Of a stretch of 33,920 nucleotides of DNA, positions 1 to 8,761 are shown piece by piece. A program made the position numbers and the translations under genes. The notes below the pieces were generated by a model, which made no database searches, was not told where the DNA came from, and saw nothing but the letters and a program-made list of their open reading frames with translations. Position 1 is the stretch's first letter, and the number at the start of each line of letters is the position of its first letter. Source of the DNA: an uncultured Candidatus Altimarinota bacterium (GTDB taxonomy: Bacteria > Patescibacteriota > Gracilibacteria > BD1-5 > UBA6164); the NCBI GenBank assembly GCA_937864295.1, contig CALMJA010000105.1, forward strand, positions 1 through 33,920, given 5' to 3'.

Positions 1-778
1 ATCAAGAATCAAAATCTTCATATTTTTCTTTTTCTTCTTTTGTTAAATCAGTATATCTATTTTCACTTTTATAATGTGAAGAATTTTTATATGCATCTCT
101 AAAATCTTTTATTTTTTTATTCTCTTTAATTATATTTTTAATTTCAGTTTTAGTTTTATTTGATTTTGATAAAAAATGATTTCAATTTTTATGTGAAAAT
201 ATATTATGTATATCTCACATAGTTGCTAATAAATAAATTTCTTCTTCTTCTAAAAATTTACTTCACTCTCAAACTGTTAAAATTGATCTACTATCATATC
301 ATCATTGAAAAATTGTATTTATTTTTCAGTTTAGATTTCATTTAATATTATATATAATTTCAACTTCAAAACTTGTTTTAGGAAATAAATCAGAATGAAT
401 GTCTTCTTTGTTTGAAATTCAATTATTTTTAACTACTTTTGCAACAAAAACATTATCACTATATCATAAGACATTTTCATCAATATCAAAATCTAAAACA
501 TAATCATAACTAGAATATGAAACTAGTCATTTTTTACTTATTTCTTCACTAAGTAAATTTTCTAATTTATTTAAAACATATAGTGTTTTAGCAGAATTTC
601 TATAGTTTACTTTAAGTTTTTTTAAACTTATATCTACATATTCTAAACTATATTTATCCATTTTTTCTACTTCTTGTTTGAAACTATTTATAAGTTTATC
701 TTGTTTATTAAAGCTTGCATATATATTGTTATTTGTAAATAATAACAATATTATTAATGCCAATATTATTTTTTTCAT
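1..778 (-). CDS. Secreted protein, paralog A (3' end outside window)
   Basis: I do not recognise a named family. An N-terminal signal peptide (MKKIILALIILLLF, then a likely cut near IYA-S) predicts export. Reading TGA as Gly, the frame stays open from the ATG at 778 to the window edge. By comparison with its paralog at 998-1771, the stop should lie about 10-15 bases outside. The first 83 residues are nearly identical to the paralog (three substitutions) and the last visible ~18 are identical, but the middle has diverged. The middle (about residues 100-185) has alternating beta-like segments with a VFVAKVV strand, a FEVEIIYNIKGNL strand-turn and an EEIYLLATMG strand. This pattern is seen in secreted OB-fold/TIMP-like domains, but the resemblance is weak. 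There are no cysteines in the visible part. A promoter-like sequence lies at 831-858. Unlike its paralog, it has no metalloprotease gene directly upstream. Confidence 0.85.
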
Positions 779-830
779 AGTTTTTAAGTTATTATAATAT
801 AAATAAAAAAGATATTAAAAAACCATTTAT

Positions 831-858
831 ATTTTATAAAATATTTTATTTAATTCAA
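831..858 (-). promoter_or_regulatory. Predicted promoter for secreted paralog A
   Basis: On the minus strand a TTGAAT box (853-858) is followed by a 16-base spacer and TAAAAT (831-836), about 50 bases before the gene's ATG. The same arrangement (TTGATT, 16 bases, TAAAAT) is kept in the duplicated module at 2353-2380 upstream of the metalloprotease gene. That conservation supports it; no transcript data are available. Confidence 0.5.
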
Positions 859-964
859 GTTATTTTATAGCTATTTTAAGCCACTATTTTAATATAATCT
901 TATATTATATTCATACCTCATTAAATTTGCATTAAATTAAATCTATATTAAAATTTTGATACTT

Positions 965-998
965 AAAAAGAAGAAAATCTATAGATTTTCTTCTTTTT
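965..998 (-). terminator. Palindromic terminator after secreted paralog B
   Basis: A perfect 34-base palindrome with 17-base arms centred on CTATAG and bounded by A and T runs. It begins at the stop codon of the gene at 998-1771. It is symmetric and can act on both strands. Confidence 0.8.
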
Positions 999-1771
999 TA
1001 TTCTATTACAAATCAAGAATCAAAATCTTCATATTTTTCTTTTTCTTCTTTTGTTAAATCAGTATAATTATTCTTTGTATTATACAAAGAAGATTCTTTG
1101 TATATTTTTCTAAAATCATTCACTTTTTTATCCTCTCTAATAGTAGTTTTTATATCTTTTTTTAGTTTTTTTTCAGAATCTAATAAATAAATTCAATTTT
1201 CATGAGAAGAAATTTTATGTATATCTCACATAGTAACAAATAAATAAATATTTCATTCTTCTGGTAATTTTTGTCAATTTGAAATTATCAAAATTCAATT
1301 TTCATATCCTCCTTCAAAAACAGTACTAATACTTCATTTTAAAGTTCATTTTATATTATATAAAACTTCAACTTCATAATTTGTTTCTGGATCTCAATAA
1401 TTATTATATGTTCAAATATTTTTTACAATTTTTCACACAAAAACATTTTCAGCAAATCATAAAACATTTTTATAATCAGAAAAATCTGAAATAAAATCAT
1501 AATCAGTATATGATACAATTCACTTTTTACTTATTTCTGCAGTAAGTAAATTTTCTAATTTATTTAAAATATATAGTGTTTTAGCAGAATTTCTATAGTT
1601 TACTTTAAGTTTTTTTAAACTTATATCTACATATTCTAAACTATATTTATCCATTTTTTCTACTTCTTGTTTGAAACTATTTATAAGTTTATCTTGTTTA
1701 TTAAAGCTTGCATATATATTGTTATTTGTAAATAATAACAACATTATTAATGCCAATATTATTTTTTTCAT
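998..1771 (-). CDS. Secreted protein, paralog B (257 aa)
   Basis: This is the full-length paralog of the gene at 1-778. It has a signal peptide (MKKIILALIMLLLF...NIYA), a charged helical segment to about residue 83, then a beta-rich middle with the pattern VFVGKIV / YEVEVLYNIKGTLKG / GGYENG / EEGNIYLFVTMGD, and a lysine/glutamate-rich tail ending in FVIE. The 'export of x / lKG / gG / yLl' strand order recalls OB-fold domains such as the TIMP N-terminal domain, but the family's essential N-terminal cysteine is missing and there are no cysteines at all. The assignment is therefore only a hypothesis. It lies 30 bases downstream of a secreted metalloprotease gene on the same strand and is probably co-transcribed with it, which suggests a functional pair such as protease with inhibitor, chaperone or substrate. 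Most glycines are TGA. Confidence 0.9.
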
Positions 1772-1801
1772 AGTTTTTAAGTTATAATATATAATATAAT
1801 T

Positions 1802-2308
1802 TTACCAAATAGAATCATAATCATATTTATCTTGTGTTCACAACGAAGTTTGAGCAGAAATTCAAGAATACATTACATTTCAAGTTATATTATGATGTTC
1901 TAATCATAATGTATGTCAAAATTCATGAGTAATTGTTTTTTGTTTTTTTGAATCTGAATAAGTTCAAGCAGGAGAATATCAATCAAAAATCCACTTATTA
2001 AACTTTATAAGTGAAGGCATTCAATATTTTTTAGTATATTTTCATCACCATATAACAGTTGTATCATAAACATCAGATACAGTAATATCTAATTGTTGAG
2101 TTCAATAATACTGATATAAATTTATATCTCAATAATTATTCCAAGTATTAGTTGCATTAATTATTAAATTATCATATTTTGAAGTTCAATTATATTTAAC
2201 TTCTCAATTTGTAACAGAGTTATATCAAAGAGTATAATGAACCGCACTAACATTTCAATAGAAAATAAAAAATGAAATAATTAATAATAAAACTATTTTT
2301 AGTTTCAT
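1802..2308 (-). CDS. Secreted matrixin-like zinc metalloprotease (168 aa)
   Basis: A small exported metalloprotease of the metzincin type. A signal peptide (MKLKIVLLLIISFFIFYG, cut near VSA) is followed directly by the catalytic domain; no pro-peptide or cysteine switch is visible. The zinc site is HEFGHTLGLEH at residues 128-138 (ligands H128, H132, H138; catalytic E129). It is followed by NVMYSG, whose Met146 fits the metzincin Met-turn. The short length matches bacterial matrixin-type (M10-like) enzymes. The substrate is unknown; an extracellular or neighbour-cell protein is plausible. It is the first gene of a likely two-gene operon with the secreted protein at 998-1771 and has its own promoter-like sequence at 2353-2380. 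Several glycines in and around the active site are TGA, so the gene is unreadable under the standard code. Confidence 0.92.
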
Positions 2309-2352
2309 AATAATAATTTATAAAATAAAAAAGATTTTGCAAAACCATTTAT

Positions 2353-2380
2353 ATTTTATAAAACTTTTTATTTAAATCAA
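2353..2380 (-). promoter_or_regulatory. Predicted promoter for the metalloprotease operon
   Basis: TTGATT (2375-2380, minus strand), a 16-base spacer and TAAAAT (2353-2358), about 45 bases before the ATG at 2308. The boxes and spacing are conserved in the duplicate module at 831-858. Confidence 0.5.
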
Positions 2381-2488
2381 GTTATTTTATAGCTATTTTA
2401 AGCCATTGTATGAGTATAATCTTATATTATACTCATACCACATTAAATTTGCATTAAATTAAATATATATTAAAATTTTGATACTTAA

Positions 2489-2522
2489 AAAAAGAAGAAA
2501 ATCTATAGATTTTCTTCTTTTT
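2489..2522 (-). terminator. Palindromic terminator at the end of dnaB
   Basis: A perfect palindrome with 17-base arms, the same core as 965-998. It overlaps the dnaB stop codon (2521-2523). A T run follows on the minus strand. Confidence 0.8.
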
Positions 2523-3867
2523 AATATTCTTCAACATTACCTCATCAAGAATAATTTCTTTCAACCTCAACAAATTTTTGATTATTCTTTTCAAACATAA
2601 GTTCTATATTTCCTATCGGTCAATTTCTATTTTTTCTTACAAGTACATCTGTAATTCATTTTTTTTCTGTAAATTCATCGTAATACTCTTCTCTATAAAG
2701 CATCATTATGATATCAGCATCTTGTTCTATAGACCCTGATTCTCTTAAATCTGACATTATAGGTCTTTTATCTGGTCTTTGTTCTACAGTTCTAGATAAT
2801 TGAGAAAGAGCTATAATTGGTACATTTAATTCCCTTGCTAAAGATTTTATTCATCTCGAAATTTCAGATATTTCTTGTACTCTATTCATAGAATTTCAAT
2901 TACTCATCAATTGTAAGTAATCGATTACAATTAAATCAAGTCATGATTCTATTTTTAATCTTCTACATTTTGATTTAAGTTCTACTAAATTTCAACCAGC
3001 ACTATCATCTATATATATATTTGCTTGGCTTAATTTTTCCATAGCTTCTCATATTTTAGCAAATTCATGATCTTCTAATTCTCATTTTGCCAATTTCCAA
3101 GAATCTATTTGCATAGCACTAGCAATCATTCTATCTGTTAATTGTTCTTTACTCATTTCCAGAGAAAATATAGCTACATTTTTTCAATTATATCATACGT
3201 TTTGAGCTAAATTTAAGGCAAAAGCTGTTTTTCACATAGATGGTCTAGCAGCCAAAATTACCATATCTCATCATTTTAAACCATTAAATTTATGATCTAA
3301 ATCTTTAAAACCAAGATGTAATCTATGATCTTTTATCAAATCTGGATTTTCATGTATTTCTGCAAATTCTTCAAATCTTTGTTCAAGAATTTGATTAATA
3401 TGAACAAGTTTATTTTGTATAAAAACTTGAGTTACATTAAAAACTGATTTTTCTGTTTTTTCAAGTAAATCATTTATAGATTTATCTTCATCATAACCAT
3501 AAGATATTATTTCATTTCAAGCTTTTATTAGATTTCTTAATACTGCTTTATTTTTAACTATTTGCGCATATTCAAATACATTTGCAGTTGTTGGAACTAT
3601 TTCTGTTAATTCTGCTAAATAACTTATTCAACCTATTTTATCAAGAAGTTTTTTATCATCTAATTTTTCTTTTACAGTTATCAAATCTATAGGTTTATTA
3701 TGCTTATATAAATCAAACATAACACCAAAAATACTAGAATTTGCTTCTACATAAAAATCACTTTCTTTTAATAAATCTCAAATTGTAATAAAACAATCTT
3801 TGTCTATCAAAATACTTCATAGAACTGATTGTTCAGCTTCTATAGAATGTGGAGGCACTTTCAACAT
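2521..3867 (-). CDS. dnaB: Replicative DNA helicase DnaB
   Basis: The hexameric helicase that unwinds the fork and recruits primase. The 448-aa length is normal for the family. The N-terminal domain starts [20 protein letters not shown], a standard DnaB opening with the LG glycine as TGA. The RecA-like C-terminal half has the Walker A loop (GGD then ARPSMGKTA, both of its glycine positions TGA), a Walker B region (LIVIDYLQL), the conserved SRGIK and ALSQLSR segments, and an [14 protein letters not shown] stretch. This gene is one of the clearest proofs that TGA is glycine here. No Shine-Dalgarno sequence is visible before the ATG. It ends inside a palindromic terminator and appears to be a single-gene unit. 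Confidence 0.97.
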
Positions 3868-3908
3868 TTTAATATATTTAGGAGATATAATTTATGATGA
3901 TAAGATAC

Positions 3909-3944
3909 AAAAAAAAACATAAAAGTAAATTTATGTTTTTTTTT
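3909..3944 (-). terminator. Terminator after the TPR gene
   Basis: An AT-rich hairpin: an A run plus CATAAA pairs with TTTATG plus a T run around a 6-base loop. It lies 36 bases past the stop of the gene at 3980-4804 on the minus strand. Confidence 0.7.
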
Positions 3945-3979
3945 GATGTGTGAAAATTGTTAATTATTTTTGTTAAAAA

Positions 3980-4804
3980 CTATATGAAATCATTTAATTC
4001 TCTAACTTTATCCCTTGATACAGTATTGTAAGGTTGTAATTCTAGTATTCTTTTATGTACATCAATAGCTTCTTTAAACTCTCTAAGTTGCTCAAAACAA
4101 ACTGCTTTCATATTAAATTTATCTATATCTCTTGGTTTAAATTTAAGATATTGATTTATATATTTTAAAGCATTTTTATAATCTTTTAAATCATAACTTA
4201 TTTCAGAAAGCATATTTATAACTTCTTCATCAGCTGGATTTTTTTTATGTACTTTTACATAATTATCCATTGCTAAATCAAGTTTTCATTGCATTGCATA
4301 GATATATGCTATTTTTTTATATAAATCATTATCATCTTTTATAACTTCTAATAAATCTCTATAGATAATTTCAGCATTTTGATAATTTTTTTCTTTTATA
4401 TAAATAGATGCTAATTCTAAATTTAAATCTTTATTAAATTTATCTATTGATAATCATTCTATAATTAATCATTTAGCAGTATCAAAATATCACTTTGAAG
4501 AATTGTTTTTTACTCTTTTTAATAACTCTGTTAATTGATTTATCTCTTCATCTGTTAATTGTTTTGTATTTTTTTCCTTTTTATAATTTTTTTCTTTTGT
4601 ATTTAAATCAACTTTATTTAAAGCCGTTTTTTTAGTAGCAATCTCTTCTTTTATTATTACATTTTTCACTTTAAAATATGCCTTGTAAACTTTTCAAGAC
4701 ATATAATAAATTAGATAAATGAAACTAAGAAGAAATACAACAATTTCCAATTTCAAAAAAAACAAATTTTCCATAAATTTTAGATATTTAATATATGAAT
4801 TCAT
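3980..4804 (-). CDS. Membrane-anchored TPR-repeat protein (274 aa)
   Basis: A likely scaffold or interaction protein. Near the N-terminus one transmembrane helix (about residues 15-36, FLLSFIYLIYYM) anchors it. A lysine-rich linker follows, then tetratricopeptide-type helical pairs covering roughly residues 100-274, with typical spacing in units such as LELASIYIKEKNYQNAEIIY and the final NALKYINQYLKFKPRD segment. The partner is unknown. I chose the ATG at 4804. A TTG at 4852 in the same frame would add 16 residues and overlap the end of dprA, and cannot be excluded. It follows dprA by 26 bases and is probably co-transcribed with it, which makes a role in DNA uptake or type IV pili conceivable but unproven. 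Confidence 0.85.
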
Positions 4805-4830
4805 TTTAGGAATTTTTTTGAATTTATCAA

Positions 4831-5898
4831 CTAAATTATTTCATATTTTCAATAATTATTTTTTCTTATTATATTTCATAATTCTAAAATAGTAATTTTT
4901 AGCAATATAGAGCTAATATCCAAATTTATTTTTAAAGCAATTTCATCTATATTTAATGATTCTATTAAAAGTATATTATATATATTTTTCTCGAGTTCAT
5001 CAGAAAATTTTAAATCTTTTTTTGAACTTAAATTATTAAGTATATTGTATTCACAAAGTACATCATTTGGAGATAAAACCATTTTTGCTTCAGATGCGAA
5101 TATTAGATTATTACATCATGTAGAATTTTGCCTAAATATATCTCATGGTGGAGTGAAAATATCTTTTCATAAATCAAGTCATAATTTAACTGTAATTAAT
5201 GATCCTGATTTTTCTCTAGCTTCAACTACAAAAATTCATCTTGATAATCAAGCAACTATTTCATTTCTAATTGGAAAATTATAAGGATTTCAAATTTCTC
5301 AAAATGGAAAAATAGATAAAACACCTCATCCTAACCTAATTATTTCATCATATAATTTTTTATTATTAACAGGATAATTTATATCTATTCAAGTTCAAAT
5401 TACAGAAATAGTTTTTATATCATTTTTTAATGCAATTTCATGAGAATAAGAATCACAACCATATGCTCATCAAGATATTATAGAAAAATATCTTCAAACT
5501 TCTGGAACAAATAATTCTATCAAATTTTTTCAATAAGAAGTTATATTTCTAGAACCAATAAAAGCAATTCAAGGAAGAGTTATATTTCATCTCAAATAAA
5601 ATAAAAATGGTATATTAAAAATATTTTTTAAATAATCTGGAAAATCTTCATCAAAAAAAGTGATTATTTTTACATCTAAATCAATAATCATTTTTTCTAA
5701 ATTACCTAGTTTAATATCATTTTTATATTTGAGAATATTTTCAATTTTTTGTTCTTTAAAGCCAAATTGCTTTAAAATTGAAGTATTAATATTTTCATAA
5801 AATTCTTTATAATTTTGTTTTTTCTCAAAAATCAAAAAAAGTTTTTTATGGTCAATTCAAATTTTGTGGAGAGCTACTAAGTAAACTTTTTCATTCAT
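4831..5898 (-). CDS. dprA: DNA-processing protein DprA (355 aa)
   Basis: DprA binds incoming single-stranded DNA during natural transformation and loads RecA. The Rossmann-like core is clear: FIGSRN, SGGAYGCDSYSHEIA, GTGIDINYPVNN, FPIRNEIVAGLS, VVEAREKSGSLIT and PPGDIF, in the usual order. A helical N-terminal region precedes it, and a winged-helix-like C-terminal part (IDEIALKINLDISSILLKITILEL) follows. The start at 5898 (MNEKVYLVALHKIGI) gives the usual family opening. A shorter TTG start near 5835 would lose it. The gene contains many TGA glycines. The ATG directly follows the U run of a hairpin, so any leader is very short. It suggests that this small-genome organism takes up DNA, which fits the foreign-looking genes elsewhere in the window. 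Confidence 0.95.
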
Positions 5899-5903
5899 AA
5901 AAA

Positions 5904-5948
5904 AAGAGTTATAGAAGCTAATATAAAAATATATTACTCATAACTCTT
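5904..5948 (-). terminator. Nested hairpin terminator abutting the dprA start
   Basis: Outer arms AAGAGTTAT (5904-5912) and ATAACTCTT (5940-5948) enclose an inner perfect 7-base stem (5919-5925 with 5930-5936). On the minus strand the hairpin is followed by a run of seven T bases that runs straight into the dprA ATG. It lies 17 bases past the stop of the membrane gene at 5966-6988. Confidence 0.65.
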
Positions 5949-5965
5949 ATAAATAAAAAACTTTT

Positions 5966-6988
5966 TTATAACTCTGTATTTTTTAATTCTTCTTGTACTG
6001 AAACTTTTTCTTCTTTTATTTCTAAAATTTCAGTTTTATTAGTTGATTCAAAAGATAATCTTTTATAAAAAACATAAATAAAAATAAAAATAAAAACTTT
6101 ACCAATAGTATTAATAATAACATCAAAAAAACCTGAAACAAGATAATTAAAAAATGAAAAAGTAGATAAAAAATCAGATAATAAATCTTTACTATTTAAA
6201 CTATTTGATAAATTTGATAGATTACTTGAATTTGAAAAGAAAATAGCAAAAAAATTTGAAGCTATTCATGACAGTAATCAAACTATCATTCAAATAACCA
6301 TAACATTTCAAAATATTCTCCACCATTTTTTTGATGTAATTTTTACTGAAAAATCAAAATTATCTCTAGAATAATCATCACTATCTACAGCACTATAAAC
6401 TGAAAAAGTTGTTTTCAATCATCTATAAATAGCAAAAATTATAAATAAAAATAAAGCTATTCACATCAAAGTTCATCAGATAGTTTTAAATATAGGGTCC
6501 CATTTTAAAAAATAACTTAAATTAAAAAGACCACCTCAAACTATAAAAATAAATGATGGTATAAGTGCAACATATGCAAAAATATACCAATAAGTTTTCA
6601 TAATAGGTATAAATCTATTTATTGAAAACATAAAATTTTCTTTAAAATCAATTTTTTCTGCTCATTTATAAAAATCTCATATAGTTTTTATAGCATAAAT
6701 CAAAAATGGCATATATAATAAAAGGTATATTAACCCAAAAAGCATACCTATAGTTGCTAATAAAACTACTTTTGGATTAGCAAAAAATAAGAAAAAATTA
6801 CTATATTGCATAGTATCAAAAATAGAAGAAAGAATTCAAGAAAATAACAAATAAATAATTACTAAACCAAAAAAAACAAATGAAAATAAATAATAACCAA
6901 AAAATGGTATAACTAAATAAACAAATGCTTTTCTAAATATTTCAAAGCTTTGTTCAATTCTATCAAGTACTTTTTCCTGTGTATTCAT
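5966..6988 (-). CDS. Multipass membrane protein (340 aa), function unknown
   Basis: I do not recognise a specific function. An N-terminal amphipathic stretch (MNTQEKVLDRIEQSFEIF) is followed by five to six hydrophobic segments spread over the protein. There is a soluble interval around residues 190-225 (VDSDDYSRDNFDFSVKITSKKW) and a short acidic/lysine-rich tail. The layout resembles the membrane domain families found next to glycerophosphodiester phosphodiesterases and DUF975-like proteins, but no diagnostic motif is visible. It is divergent from the membrane gene at 7069 and precedes dprA on the same strand with a hairpin between them, so it is probably a separate transcript. Confidence 0.8.
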
Positions 6989-7068
6989 AATAAAATTTGA
7001 TTAAATAATATAATTTAATAATATATAAATGTTTATAATAAACAAAATTATTTTTTTATTTTTATATT

Positions 7069-7662
7069 ATGGATGAAACTACAACGGTAAATGTTGATTC
7101 ATTAGATTTAAGTGGTTTAGAAAATATGGATTTTTCTGCAATGGATGCTTCATATACTGGTACTGGACTTATGATGACTCCAGGTATGGAAGAAATGTTT
7201 GGAACTGCATCTGTTATAATAAATATTTTATCAGTAATAATGTATTTTTGAACTGCTTATTGATTATACTTAATAAATAAAAAATTAGGTGAAAAATATG
7301 CATGGTTATCTTTTGTGCCTATTGCTCAATTTTACAACTATTTTAGTGCATCTCAAAAATCATTTCTTCATTACTTTGTATTACCAATTATTTGATTAAT
7401 TGTGTGATTCATATTATGATTTTTTACATTTTGAATTAGTATAATTGCTGCTTATATTTATTTTATTGTAATGTGGATAAAATTACTTCATGCAATTTCA
7501 CTTAGAACTTGAAATGGAGCTTGGACTACTGTTTGATTTTTATTTGTAAGTTTCATTATGTTCCCTATTGTTTGAACTAAAATGTCTGATCAATCTGGAG
7601 ATATTTCAGAAGAAAAAGTAACTGAAACTAAAAAAGAAGAAAATACTTGAATTGAATTATAA
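7069..7662 (+). CDS. Small integral membrane protein (197 aa)
   Basis: The soluble N-terminus (about 45 residues) is rich in Asp, Ser, Thr and Met. Four predicted membrane helices follow: around 47-66, 80-92 (LSFVPIAQFYNYF), a long glycine-rich pair around 100-140, and one near 150-170. A charged tail with many Glu and Lys ends the protein. The LSFVPIAQ segment with a preceding KYAW motif resembles the DUF5684-type small membrane protein pattern, but I cannot assign a function. With TGA as stop the gene would appear to end at residue 60. It is divergent from the membrane gene at 5966-6988 and shares its terminator with the convergent chorismate mutase gene. Confidence 0.85.
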
Positions 7663-7663
7663 T

Positions 7664-7695
7664 AAAAAAGAACTCTAAAAAGAGTTCTTTTTTTT
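7664..7695. terminator. Shared bidirectional terminator
   Basis: The stem GAACTCT / AGAGTTC, with an A run and a T run on either side, has a 4-base loop. It ends the gene at 7069-7662 and, on the other strand, contains the stop codon of the gene at 7694-7963. Confidence 0.8.
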
Positions 7696-7963
7696 ATTCT
7701 TCCAATTTTAAACTTTCACTATGAATTCTATTCCAAATATCTATTATAAATTCATCTCTAAGTCAAAATTCTCTTGATACTTCTAAGTTTTCATTTAATA
7801 ATTTTTGCCATCTATTATTATCAAGAGGTACTATTTGTTCTTGTTTTTTTACAAGTCATATTTGTTTAACTATTTCAAATCTTCTAAAAAAAAGATAAAT
7901 TAGTTCTTTATCCAAAGTATCTATTTGATCTCTATAAATTTTTAATAATTCACTATTTTCCAT
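7694..7963 (-). CDS. Chorismate mutase, AroQ type (89 aa)
   Basis: Predicted to convert chorismate to prephenate, the branch step toward Phe and Tyr. The length and all-helical pattern match stand-alone AroQ domains. Aligned with the E. coli P-protein mutase domain, even the residue numbers coincide: R11 (IYRDQID), R28 (FFRRFEIV), K39, D48, R51 and S84 are present. The position of E. coli E52 is W52 here. That of Q88 is E88, a substitution also used by the yeast-type enzyme. Activity is therefore plausible, though W52 is odd. No other aromatic amino acid gene is in the window, and these reduced genomes usually lack the shikimate pathway. It may use host chorismate, or act as a regulatory or repurposed domain. 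It is a single-gene unit. Confidence 0.85.
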
Positions 7964-7995
7964 AATATAATTTAAAAAAATATTTTATATATAAT

Positions 7996-8029
7996 AAAAA
8001 AAAGACTAGAAATATCTAATCTTTTTTTT
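7996..8029 (-). terminator. Terminator after the SLH-domain gene
   Basis: The stem AGACTAGA / TCTAATCT has one mismatch and is flanked by A and T runs. It starts just past the stop codon at 8033 on the minus strand. Confidence 0.7.
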
Positions 8030-8032
8030 ATT

Positions 8033-8659
8033 TTATAAAGTTATATCTGAATAAATTCATTTTTCTATTTTTTCTTTTATTTTAATTTCTTCATCTTTTT
8101 TAATTGTAGTATCTGCAATCATAAATACCCAACCTCTAGTTGCATACGTATTATAATCTGTAAATTTAGCTTTAATAACTCATTTAGCAAATGCATAATC
8201 AACTATTTGTTCTTGCCAAGATTTAGTATTTTTTGGATCATAACTATAATCAAAACCTATTGATCTTATAAGCATTCAAAGTGTTTCTGCTTTTGTAATA
8301 TTATGTTCTGGTCTAAATTCAGTATTTTTAGTAATAAGTCAGTTATCAACTAGTACCTCTATACTTAAACAAGCCCAAGTATTAGGTTTAGTAGAAGAAA
8401 CATCAGTAAATAAACCTTCACATCATTTCTTTTTTGGTAATCAAGCAACTCATCTAGATACTGCTGCAATTTCTTGTCTTAAAACAAAATCTCATAAATT
8501 ATAATTTTTAGTATCATCTTTATGATTATTTATAATTCATCTTTCAGCTAAACTATTTGCAGCTTCAATTTCTGTAGAAGAATATTTAATAGCTGTATAT
8601 TCTGAGAAAGCAGATGAAAACATAAAAATTGATAAAATAAGTATTGCTATTTTTTTCAT
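8033..8659 (-). CDS. Exported SLH-domain protein (208 aa)
   Basis: Signal peptide MKKIAILILSIFMFSSAFS, then S-layer-homology type units. Residues about 30-70 (EIEAANSLAERGIINNH... FVLRQEIAAVSRGVAG) show the classic 'A...L...GII... R.E...' pattern. A second unit (ACLSIEVLVDNGLITKNTEFRPEHNITKAETLGMLIRSIG) and a third (IVDYAFAKGVIKAKFTDYNTYATRGWVFMIA) follow. SLH domains bind pyruvylated wall polymers, so the protein is probably held on the cell surface. With three units and little else, it may serve as an anchor or a surface-layer component. It is flanked by terminators on both sides and is a single-gene unit. Confidence 0.88.
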
Positions 8660-8721
8660 AAAAAATATTTAAATATTAAATTATATAAAGATTATAATTG
8701 TATTCTAATATACACAAAATT

Positions 8722-8757
8722 AAAAGACTAGATTATATTTACATAATCTAGTCTTTA
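8722..8757 (-). terminator. Terminator after htpX
   Basis: A strong 14-base stem (AAAGACTAGATTAT with its complement) and a 6-base loop, followed by T residues on the minus strand, 5 bases past the htpX stop. Confidence 0.8.
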
Positions 8758-8761
8758 TTTA

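Larger units (their letters stand above)
806..1000. repeat. Duplicated intergenic module, copy A (about 195 bp)
   Basis: This stretch is closely similar to 2327-2522, base for base over most of its length with small substitutions. It carries a long palindrome at one end (965-998), an AT-rich core without an ORF, and a promoter-like pair at the other end. In copy A it leads into secreted paralog A; in copy B it leads into the metalloprotease gene. The two copies bracket a duplicated gene unit. Confidence 0.85.
2327..2522. repeat. Duplicated intergenic module, copy B (about 195 bp)
   Basis: This is the second copy of the 806-1000 module, with the same order of palindrome, AT-rich core and promoter-like pair. 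It separates the dnaB stop codon from the metalloprotease start. No ORF or RNA fold is convincing in the core. Confidence 0.85.

Noticed and set aside
5045-5284. 79-aa plus-strand ORF
   Set aside because: It is antisense to dprA, whose signature motifs run through the same bases.
7069-7251. Many genes look truncated or broken at TGA, as if pseudogenes
   Set aside because: With TGA as glycine the frames run to full family length and the TGA codons fall on conserved glycines.
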